Shown here one piece after another: positions 1 through 6,127 of a stretch of 7,000 nucleotides of DNA. The stretch comes from Bacteroidota bacterium (lineage in GTDB: Bacteria > Bacteroidota > Ignavibacteria > SZUA-365), in assembly GCA_018224345.1 (NCBI GenBank), contig JAGTUW010000167.1, forward strand, positions 1-7,000. Direction: 5' to 3'. Both the position numbers and the translations under genes were made by a program. Position 1 is the stretch's first letter, and each line of letters starts with the position of its first letter. Under the pieces are notes generated by a model. That model saw only the letters and a list, made by a program, of their open reading frames with translations. It ran no database searches and was not told where the DNA came from.

Positions 1-298
1 CAGAAAAGTCGAATACGAACAGAATCTTCTTACCTCGTGGATACTGGCCGGTTACCGCCACCGCTTCGGCCCTGTCCGCAGTCTCGGATCCGTCGAACCG
101 TATCTCTCCACCGGTTTCGGTGCGACCGTGCAGGCCTGGCCACTGATGCGTGCCGGCGTGGGCATCATGTATATGCCCGACAGAAAAGTACGCTTCCACC
201 TCGGTATCGAGGGAAGTGTTCTGGCCTTTCCCTATCAGGAGAAATGGTTTACCTCGAAACGTGCCGGTCTGACCTATGGCATTTCACTGCTTCTCTGA
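1..298 (+). CDS. Outer-membrane beta-barrel protein, C-terminal fragment
   Basis: This is the end of a gene that starts before the window. The frame beginning at base 2 is open for 98 codons and stops with TGA at 296-298. The translation has the alternating polar/hydrophobic pattern, rich in Gly, Tyr and Phe, of amphipathic beta-strands. Examples are WILAGYRHRF, VEPYLSTGFGATVQAW, MRAGVGIMYMP and VRFHLGIEGSVLAF, separated by short charged turns. It ends with a last strand, AGLTYGISLLL, that reaches the C-terminus as in small outer-membrane barrels, although the final residue is Leu and not the usual aromatic. The exact family and function cannot be told from this fragment. The next gene, a lipoprotein, starts 20 bases downstream, so the two are probably co-transcribed. 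The barrel reading is inferred from strand pattern only. Confidence 0.7.
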   Translation, partial: RKVEYEQNLLTSWILAGYRHRFGPVRSLGSVEPYLSTGFGATVQAWPLMRAGVGIMYMPDRKVRFHLGIEGSVLAFPYQEKWFTSKRAGLTYGISLLL

Positions 299-318
299 CG
301 TCACAGCGGAAAAACACC

Positions 319-1530
319 ATGACCTCTGCCCCACGAAATATACTGCTTCTGACTCTCGCAGCGCTGCTTCTCGCTGCCTGCGTACCGCCGACCGAACCCG
401 ACACTCCGCGCAGGCGGATTTCGGAACCTGCGGAACATTTTCTGCGCACACTCGATCTGAGTGAATATGATCGGGGCTTCGACCTGCAACAACTCGAGGA
501 CGGCGGTTTCATCGTGGCAGGCCGCGCATGGATGCGCCATACTGCGTCAATCGATGTCCTTCTCGTCCGCACCGACCCCGAAGGCGCACCTCTCTGGTAC
601 AAAACTTTCGGTGGCGTCTTCAAGGATGAAGCATACGCTGTCAGACAGACTTCGGACGGTGGCTTCATCTTCACCGGAAATACCGAATCATATACCAATG
701 GCTTCAACGACGTGTGGCTGGTCAAAACCGATGAAAACGGTTCGATGCAATGGAGCCGTTCCTTCGGCGGATCGAGCTACGACAGCGGACAGGATGTCAT
801 TGAATGCGCGAACGGTGGATACCTGGTCGTGGGCTATACGGAAATGTCGATCAGCGGAAACTGGTATGCCTCGCTGATCCGTACCGACGAACTCGGCAAT
901 GAGATCTGGAGCAGAGTATACGGTGGCGGGGAACGGGATTACGGCGCCTCCGTTATCGAAATGGACGACGGTGGCTTCGTCGTCACCGGCTCGACTGCAA
1001 CCGGTGGGAGCGGCAACAGCATGCTCTGGCTGTTCAAAGTCGCTGCGAACGGCGATCTTCTGTGGGAGCACCGGTTGCTCAAAGATATCATCACAGGTGG
1101 CTACGACATTACATACACAGACAATGGCCTGTTCGGCGTCGTCGGCTATGCCTTTCCCCGTCAGCAACAACGTTCGAACATGCTCTTCGTCCTGATCGAT
1201 GCATCGGGCGACCTGATTCAGGAAGAGATCCTTCATCACGACGCCGTCGGAACCGGCATCACCGCGGCACCCGACGGCGGCTTCGTCCTCAGCGGCTATA
1301 CCGATTCCTTTGGCAGTGAAGGCAGCGACATCGTCCTGGTCAAGATCGGGGTGGATGGCAACGAGCAGTGGAAGCGCATGATCGGTGGTGACCGGATGGA
1401 CCGCGCGATGAGCATCACCACGACGTCCGCCGGTGGCTACGCCCTCACCGGTACGACACGCTCCTTCGGCAGCGGCAGAGAGGATATGCTGCTGATCAAA
1501 ACCGATGCATCAGGATTCTATGAAGATTAG
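319..1530 (+). CDS. Lipoprotein with seven DGG-type repeats, predicted seven-bladed beta-propeller
   Basis: This is a 403-residue protein of unknown function. The frame is open further upstream, to an ATG at 37, but that stretch overlaps the barrel gene. The ATG at 319 is chosen because it follows a weak AGCGGA ribosome site (305-310) and gives a clean lipoprotein signal: a short Arg-containing head, a Leu/Ala core and lipobox LAAC with Cys21 as the predicted lipidated residue. A Pro-rich linker follows. Residues 44-403 then form seven repeats of about 50 residues (44-99, 100-151, 152-203, 204-255, 256-307, 308-357, 358-403). Typical features are DGGF(I/V)xxG, a D-(V/M)-LLVKTD-like strand, xGxxxW and a closing FGG. 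Repeat 5 is the most divergent and has TDNGLFG in place of DGGF. Such repeats are common in exported proteins of FCB bacteria and archaea. A scaffolding or binding role at the outer membrane, perhaps with the preceding barrel, is inference. No catalytic motif is visible. Confidence 0.85.
   Translation: MTSAPRNILLLTLAALLLAACVPPTEPDTPRRRISEPAEHFLRTLDLSEYDRGFDLQQLEDGGFIVAGRAWMRHTASIDVLLVRTDPEGAPLWYKTFGGVFKDEAYAVRQTSDGGFIFTGNTESYTNGFNDVWLVKTDENGSMQWSRSFGGSSYDSGQDVIECANGGYLVVGYTEMSISGNWYASLIRTDELGNEIWSRVYGGGERDYGASVIEMDDGGFVVTGSTATGGSGNSMLWLFKVAANGDLLWEHRLLKDIITGGYDITYTDNGLFGVVGYAFPRQQQRSNMLFVLIDASGDLIQEEILHHDAVGTGITAAPDGGFVLSGYTDSFGSEGSDIVLVKIGVDGNEQWKRMIGGDRMDRAMSITTTSAGGYALTGTTRSFGSGREDMLLIKTDASGFYED
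448..1527 (+). repeat. Seven protein-level repeats in the lipoprotein gene
   Basis: Seven consecutive units of roughly 150 bases encode the propeller blades. They are conserved in protein motif (DGG, xxGxT, VKTD, W and FGG) but clearly diverged in DNA, so this is an old domain duplication and not a recent tandem array. The last unit is the shortest at 46 codons. It lacks the final W-x-R-x-F-G-G strand that the others carry, apart from the divergent repeat 5 and its neighbour 4. Confidence 0.8.
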
Positions 1531-1579
1531 CCCGGCGGCAGGGATGGTCCGGACACGGCATTTTTCGTAGATTGAGAAC

Positions 1580-2365
1580 ATGAATGCCGACTCACCCCTC
1601 CTGAATCTCTCCGTCGCCATTATCGCGGGCGCAGAAGAACACAATATTCGCGCCTGCCTCGATTCTGTCGCCGGGGCCGGAGAAATCATCGTCGTGTGTT
1701 CACATCAGGGAGATGCGACCATGTCGATTGCACGCGAATTTACCGAACACGTCCTGTTTCGTCCGTTTGACGGCTATGCCGCGCAAAAGTCCTTCGCGCT
1801 CGCACAATGCACACAACACTGGGTGCTGAGTCTCGATGCCGACGAACGTGTCAGTGAGGCATTGCTCCGGGACCTTCGCGCTGTGCTTGAGCGTGACGGG
1901 CCCCACGACGGCTACTTCATCCCCAGACGAAATCATTTCCACGGTCGCTGGCTTCGTCATGGCGGCTGGTATCCGGATCATCAACTACGCCTCTTCCGGC
2001 GTGAGAAAACACGCCTGACCGACCGCCTCGTCCATGAAGGGTTTGAAGTTGCTGGCAGCCGCGAATATCTGCGTGGACACCTTCTGCACTACACCCTGCC
2101 GCACGTGCGTCATATGCTCAGAAAAAATCTTGACTATTCAATGTACGAAGCGCGGGAGAAGAGAAACCGGCGGCGGATCGGTATTCTGGACTTCCTGCTG
2201 CGTCCACCGATAGAGTTCACGAAAAAATATGTCTTCAAACGCGGTTTTCTCGACGGGTGGGAAGGCTTCGTCGTCGCTGTCATCCACGCCGCAAACAAAA
2301 TGCAGATGCTGTTGCAACTCTGGGAAATACAGTACAGAAATGTGGACGCGGGTGACGAGCAATGA
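1580..2365 (+). CDS. Family 2 glycosyltransferase, WaaE/KdtX-like
   Basis: The protein has 261 residues, the usual length for WaaE/KdtX-type GT2 enzymes. These transfer a sugar, glucose in the characterised enterobacterial case, onto the inner LPS core at the cytoplasmic face of the inner membrane. Visible landmarks are the N-terminal Rossmann strand LSVAIIAGAEEHNI (10-23), YAAQKSFAL (66-74), the metal/nucleotide-binding SLDADE with D86 and D88, RRNHFHGRWL (116-125) and GWYPDHQLRLFRR (129-141). The C-terminal tail is typical of the group: RPPIEF, GFLDGWEGF and a final helix ending LWEIQY. The first two donor-site motifs are unusual. The common T-K-N-E-E is A-G-A-E-E here, and the V-V-D-S-G-S-T-D-G-T stretch reads VVCSHQGDAT, so Cys40 stands where the nucleotide-binding Asp is expected. 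The ribosome site is weak (GAGA, only 2 bases before the ATG). The stop overlaps the next gene's start (ATGA), implying translational coupling. Donor and acceptor are unknown. Confidence 0.88.
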   Translation: MNADSPLLNLSVAIIAGAEEHNIRACLDSVAGAGEIIVVCSHQGDATMSIAREFTEHVLFRPFDGYAAQKSFALAQCTQHWVLSLDADERVSEALLRDLRAVLERDGPHDGYFIPRRNHFHGRWLRHGGWYPDHQLRLFRREKTRLTDRLVHEGFEVAGSREYLRGHLLHYTLPHVRHMLRKNLDYSMYEAREKRNRRRIGILDFLLRPPIEFTKKYVFKRGFLDGWEGFVVAVIHAANKMQMLLQLWEIQYRNVDAGDEQ

Positions 2366-3441
2366 ACCACGACTCCGCTTCCCCGGAAAAACTCCGACGA
2401 CGCCACCGGCGCATTCTTGTGATACGTCCCGATCGTGTGGGCGATGTCACGCTGACGACACCGGTGATACGTGCGCTGCGACGCAGTTTCCCTGATGCAT
2501 ATCTCGCCGCGCTCGTGCGTCCCGCCACAGAAGCGGTTCTACGCCGCAATCCCAATCTCGATACCATACTCATCGACGATCTGGACAACACACATGCCGG
2601 CTACGGCGGCTTTTTCAACCGCCTCCGCATGCTGCGCTCTCATCATTTCGATACGGCACTGATGTTGCTTCCGACGGAACGCCATGCCTGGATGACGTTT
2701 TTCGCCGGGATCCGCACACGCATCGGTGTCGGGAACAAACTGTACCAGGTCCTCACCTTCGCACGCACTGTCAGCAGAAACAAGTACATCCCGCTGCGAC
2801 ATGAAGCTGATTACTCTCTCGACCTCGCACGAGCCATCGGTGCCGGGTCAGACGATCTGAGTGTGGAAGTGTTTCTTACAGATGAGGAACGTCGCGATGC
2901 CCGCGCCCGTTTGCGCAACGCCGGACGACGGGGAGACCGGCCTCTCATTTCCATCCATCCGGAAAGTGGAGGGTCTGCTCCGAACTGGGATCTTGCGACC
3001 TACCGCGTGTTCATCGAACGCCTGCTTGAGAGTCTCCCCGGGGTTGACGTACTTGTCGATATCACTCCAGGCAACAGCGAGGCGCGAAAGACCTTCGAAG
3101 CCTTCAAGACACCCGGCGTGCTGATACCCGGCCCGGCGGACCTGCGCATGCTGATGGGCTTCCTCGCCGAGGCGGATATTGTCGTGTCCTCCAGTTCGGG
3201 ACCGATGCACCTTGCCGCTGCTGTGAAAACAGTGACAGTCAGTCTCTTCTGTCCACTTCCGGCCTGTTCCGTCGCATTGTGGGGACCGCAGGGAAATACT
3301 TCGCGTATCGTCCTTCCCCACGATGATTATTGCAGAACCCGCTGTCCGGGAGACCCACACGTCTGCACCTTTACCGATGGCATCGGTGTCGACGATGTGC
3401 TCGGCGCTGTCAAGGAAATGCTGGAAAAGAAGCGGGGATAG
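2362..3441 (+). CDS. Family 9 glycosyltransferase (ADP-heptose:LPS heptosyltransferase-like)
   Basis: The protein has 359 residues and the GT-B fold signature of GT9. Members such as WaaC and WaaF add heptose to LPS core from ADP-heptose in the cytoplasm. The N-terminal acceptor domain begins, after a 17-residue basic leader, with ILVIRPDRVGDVTLTTPVIRAL (split here as ILVIRPDRVGD, 18-28, then VTLTTPVIRAL). It includes the G-D pair (27-28) conserved in the family. The C-terminal donor domain starts near 193 with SIHPESGGSAPNWDLATY (197-214). It contains the family's G-P-x-H-x-A-A motif at 280-286, preceded by S276-S279 where WaaC/WaaF enzymes have an Asp. A Cys cluster C324-x3-C328-x6-C335 near the end resembles that of many GT9 proteins. 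The start overlaps the GT2 stop by four bases, so the two are one operon and probably one glycan pathway. Heptose as the donor is not proven, and another ADP- or NDP-sugar is possible. Confidence 0.9.
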   Translation: MNHDSASPEKLRRRHRRILVIRPDRVGDVTLTTPVIRALRRSFPDAYLAALVRPATEAVLRRNPNLDTILIDDLDNTHAGYGGFFNRLRMLRSHHFDTALMLLPTERHAWMTFFAGIRTRIGVGNKLYQVLTFARTVSRNKYIPLRHEADYSLDLARAIGAGSDDLSVEVFLTDEERRDARARLRNAGRRGDRPLISIHPESGGSAPNWDLATYRVFIERLLESLPGVDVLVDITPGNSEARKTFEAFKTPGVLIPGPADLRMLMGFLAEADIVVSSSSGPMHLAAAVKTVTVSLFCPLPACSVALWGPQGNTSRIVLPHDDYCRTRCPGDPHVCTFTDGIGVDDVLGAVKEMLEKKRG

Positions 3442-3586
3442 AAGGACAGCACGACCTTCCGGTTCATACGTTCCATGCCGGCAGGACACGCAGCGCGACC
3501 CTCTCTCCCCCGCCGTGCTTTCGGGCTGTTCTTTCCTCCGAATTTCCGGTGTATGGATGCAGGAAAAGACCTGCTGCGAAACATCC

Positions 3587-3631
3587 ACCCGTGGGCCGCT
3601 ACCCCGTGGACCCGCTACCCGTGGACCCGCC
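3587..3631. repeat. Three imperfect GC-rich tandem copies at the end of the protease gene
   Basis: Three adjacent copies of a unit close to ACCCGTGGACCCGCT (plus strand) lie at 3587-3600 (14 bases), 3601-3616 (16 bases) and 3617-3631 (15 bases). The 15-base unit encodes Ser-Gly-Ser-Thr-Gly on the minus strand. The 16-base copy has an extra base in its C-run (CCCC at 3602-3605), which shifts the phase and creates the TAG stop at 3601-3599. The pattern suggests replication slippage. It lies just inside and just beyond the 3' end of the Lon-like gene. Confidence 0.75.
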
Positions 3632-6034
3632 CTCTGCTTCACGCACGTTTTCACGTAGACGCTGCAGTCGCCGCTCCACCATCCCGAATATGGTTTCCGG
3701 CGGGTACTGTCCGTTCACATCACGTTCACCCGCCTCGACACCGGTCAGCAATTCTATGCCCTCGCAGACATTTCGTACTGCCCAGACGTGAAATCTTCCC
3801 TCCCGCACGGCGTCGACCACATTTCCTCGCAGCATGAGATTATCGACGTTCTGTATTGGAATGATCACGCCCTGTTCTCCGGTCAGACCACGTCGCTCAC
3901 ACACCTCATAAAACCCTTCGATTTTCTGGTTCACACCACCGATCGGCTGAATGTCGCCTTTCTGATTGATCGAACCCGTCACTGCAATGCTCTGCCTGAT
4001 GGGCAGCTCGGTCAGGGCCGACAGAAGTGCATAGGCTTCGGTGGAAGACGCGCTGTCTCCATCGATTCCCGAATAGGATTGTTCGAATGAAATACTCGCG
4101 GTCAGGGACAACGGACGTTCTTTCGCGAACTGTTCGAGAATGAAGCCTGAGAGAATCAGGACGCCCTTGTCATGCGTACTGCCGCTCATCCGCGCTTCGC
4201 GCTCGATGTTGATGATACCGGATTTGCCGGCGGACACCGAAGCGGTGATGCGCGTTGGTTTGCCGAAGGCAAAGCGTTCCCCGCCATGTATGGCCAGCCC
4301 GTTGATCTGTCCGACCCGCTCACCCTCGATGTCGATGAGGAGAACTTCTTCCTCGATCATTTCCTGCAGTTTATCTTCGTAGAGCGCATGCCTGTTGTAT
4401 GTCTCTTCGATGGCCTTGTCCACGTGCATCGCGGTCACGTATGTATGACCGTTCTGTCCGCACCAGTAATTGGCCTCACGAACAATGTCAGCGATTTCAC
4501 TGAATTGCGTGGTCAGCTTGCGCTGATGAGCCACCAGCCGCGCACCGTACTCGACGATGCCAGCGATCGCATGCTTTTCGAAATGGCGCAGGCCCTCATC
4601 GGCAACCAGCTTGCGAATCAGCGCAGTGTACTGTTTTACTGCTATATCGGTGTTCGGCATCTCATAATCGAACTCCGCTTTGATTTTGAAGATTTTCTTG
4701 AAATCGCGTTCCATCGTACTCAATGCCCAGTAGATATCGTTGTTCCCTATAAGAATCACCTTGATATTCACATCGATAGCTTCGGGTTTCATCGCACTGA
4801 TCGATTGTTGCGCGAACATTTCCGGACTCTGAATTTCGAGTTTGCGGTGCAGCAGCACGCGCTGGAGACTTTTCCAGACACCGGGTTCCGTCAGGGCATC
4901 TGCTGCATTGATAACGAGGAAGCCACCATCGGCCTGCAGCAACGATCCGGGCTTGATGCTGGTGAAATCGGAAGAATAAAACCCTCTCGCATCCTGTTTT
5001 CGTTCGATCGTGCCGAACAGATTCCGGAACGTCGGAACGGTTTCAACGATTACCGGGCAACACGAGGTACCGCTGTTATCGAGCAACAAATTCACCTCGA
5101 ATTCGACCGGAACTTCGGTGTCCTCGTTTTCCTGCGATCTGAACTGCTCGTAATTTTCGAGAATATCCTCCATCACCGCGTTGAGATATTCCTGTACGTT
5201 CTGATCGGTGTACGTATCGAGCAAATCCTGAAACAACGTCAGCAGATGCAGCGCGCCTTCACGCCTTTCGTGTTCGAGAATCTTCTTCCGGTATTCCCGG
5301 GAGAGTTTCATGCCGCGGCGCAGTACCTCACGCAAGGCCCGTTTATGTTCGTCGTATTTTTCCGTGTACTGCCCGGCCTCCTCCTCCGTGAGCAGGCCCT
5401 CTTCCACAGCGGCGGGGAGGTCCGAGATCAGAACTGATTTATCACCAAGTTTGACCAGGATTTCCGGTTGCACCGTCTGGCCGTCCTCAATACGTCCGAG
5501 CACAAAGCCATCGGGCGCAATGCGTTGCTCGTATTCGGTAAACATCTCCATTTCCAGGCGGTTGAATTCATCGATCAGCGCCTGCCGTTTGTGCTGCACA
5601 TCCTCGTCCTCATACCGTACCGGCATGCGCTCGACAACCATGCGCATCGTATCGTCCATATCCGATTTGAATCGTTTTCCCTCACCCGCCTTGAACGTCA
5701 GCAGACAGGGATGGTCCGGGTCGGCAAAATTATGTACGTAACAAAGGTCCCGCGCCTCGACCTGTCGTGACTGAATTTTCTCCAGTATCGTCTTGATCGT
5801 CGTCGCCTTGCCCGTACCCGAGAGGCCACTGACAAAAATGTTATAGCCCGGACCGTAGAGCTCGACGCCAAGTTTCAGCGCCTGCAAGGCGCGGTCCTGT
5901 CCTATAATTCCTTCGATCGGCGAGACAGCCTCGGTAGTATCGGCGGGTATGAGGTTGAGCGGACAATGCCAACGCAGTTTTTCGATGGGGAGTGGTTGAT
6001 GGAGGGGAGCAGAGCGAAAAGGGATACTGTGCAT
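3599..6034 (-). CDS. Lon-like ATP-dependent protease (AAA_32 / Lon_C type)
   Basis: The protein has 811 residues and is a cytosolic AAA+ serine protease of peptidase family S16, in the group lacking the classic LonA N-terminal domain. The P-loop is GLSGTGKATT (70-79, Lys76). A long charged, helical and probably coiled-coil segment (about 120-305) is inserted after it, as is usual in this group. The Walker B-like strand is DGGFLVINAADAL (369-381) and the sensor-1-like strand is ILIGNND (427-433). The protease domain is about 563-765. The catalytic Ser is S661 in GIDGDSASST and the Lys is K704 in PIGGVNQKIEG, the expected S16 dyad. The tail ends in Gly-Ser-Thr repeats. The frame is open up to an ATG at 6103, which would add 23 hydrophobic residues. 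That start lies inside the terminator loop and would have no room for a leader, so the ATG at 6034 is preferred, though no good ribosome site precedes it. Substrates are unknown. The gene converges on the glycosyltransferase block and is probably transcribed alone. Confidence 0.9.
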   Translation of the reverse strand: MHSIPFRSAPLHQPLPIEKLRWHCPLNLIPADTTEAVSPIEGIIGQDRALQALKLGVELYGPGYNIFVSGLSGTGKATTIKTILEKIQSRQVEARDLCYVHNFADPDHPCLLTFKAGEGKRFKSDMDDTMRMVVERMPVRYEDEDVQHKRQALIDEFNRLEMEMFTEYEQRIAPDGFVLGRIEDGQTVQPEILVKLGDKSVLISDLPAAVEEGLLTEEEAGQYTEKYDEHKRALREVLRRGMKLSREYRKKILEHERREGALHLLTLFQDLLDTYTDQNVQEYLNAVMEDILENYEQFRSQENEDTEVPVEFEVNLLLDNSGTSCCPVIVETVPTFRNLFGTIERKQDARGFYSSDFTSIKPGSLLQADGGFLVINAADALTEPGVWKSLQRVLLHRKLEIQSPEMFAQQSISAMKPEAIDVNIKVILIGNNDIYWALSTMERDFKKIFKIKAEFDYEMPNTDIAVKQYTALIRKLVADEGLRHFEKHAIAGIVEYGARLVAHQRKLTTQFSEIADIVREANYWCGQNGHTYVTAMHVDKAIEETYNRHALYEDKLQEMIEEEVLLIDIEGERVGQINGLAIHGGERFAFGKPTRITASVSAGKSGIINIEREARMSGSTHDKGVLILSGFILEQFAKERPLSLTASISFEQSYSGIDGDSASSTEAYALLSALTELPIRQSIAVTGSINQKGDIQPIGGVNQKIEGFYEVCERRGLTGEQGVIIPIQNVDNLMLRGNVVDAVREGRFHVWAVRNVCEGIELLTGVEAGERDVNGQYPPETIFGMVERRLQRLRENVREAEGGSTGSGSTG

Positions 6035-6052
6035 GTAGATCAGGTGCTGGTG

Positions 6053-6081
6053 AATAATGGAGTAAAGTAGGGAGAATGCAA
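6053..6081 (-). promoter_or_regulatory. Possible sigma70-like promoter for the Lon-like gene
   Basis: On the minus strand, TTGCAT (6081-6076) and CATTAT (6059-6054) are separated by 16 bases. They lie between the terminator and the preferred ATG at 6034 in the most AT-rich stretch nearby. Matches to consensus are partial (3/6 and 4/6). It is offered because the upstream terminator implies that the protease gene needs its own promoter here. Confidence 0.25.
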
Positions 6082-6086
6082 GGAAA

Positions 6087-6119
6087 GAAAAAGCCGACTG
6101 CATCTGCGTCGGCTTTTTC
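6087..6119. terminator. Bidirectional rho-independent terminator after the RND gene
   Basis: A perfect 12-base-pair inverted repeat joins GAAAAAGCCGAC (6087-6098) to GTCGGCTTTTTC (6108-6119), with a 9-base loop. The GC-rich core is flanked by A and T runs, so it can end transcripts on either strand. Its main job is probably to end the RND operon, whose stop codon lies 8 bases upstream (6128-6130, minus strand). It also separates that operon from the Lon-like gene. Confidence 0.88.
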
Positions 6120-6127
6120 CGGTGCTA

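Noticed and set aside
37..318. Upstream extension of the lipoprotein frame to the ATG at 37
   Set aside because: It overlaps the barrel gene out of frame and would bury the lipoprotein signal sequence 94 residues inside the protein.
1531..1579. Terminator or promoter between the lipoprotein and the GT2 gene
   Set aside because: GTCCGGAC (1547-1554) is an 8-base palindrome with no loop, and the T5 run at 1561-1565 has no stable stem next to it. No paired -35/-10 elements were convincing.
3442..3598. Terminator for the convergent junction
   Set aside because: Only short stems were found (GAAGG/CCTTC at 3441-3459 and GCAGG/CCTGC at 3559-3574), each 5 bp and with no T run.
2848..3654. A 268-codon open frame on the minus strand
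   Set aside because: It is antisense to the GT9 gene and has a low-complexity Gly-Pro-Arg start that comes from the tandem repeat. It shows no recognisable domain. It matters only as the frame the protease would enter if its repeat slipped.
4172..5437. A 421-codon open frame on the plus strand
   Set aside because: It lies wholly antisense to the Lon-like gene, whose motifs are unmistakable. Its translation shows no recognisable domain, and its openness follows from the protease gene's codon use.
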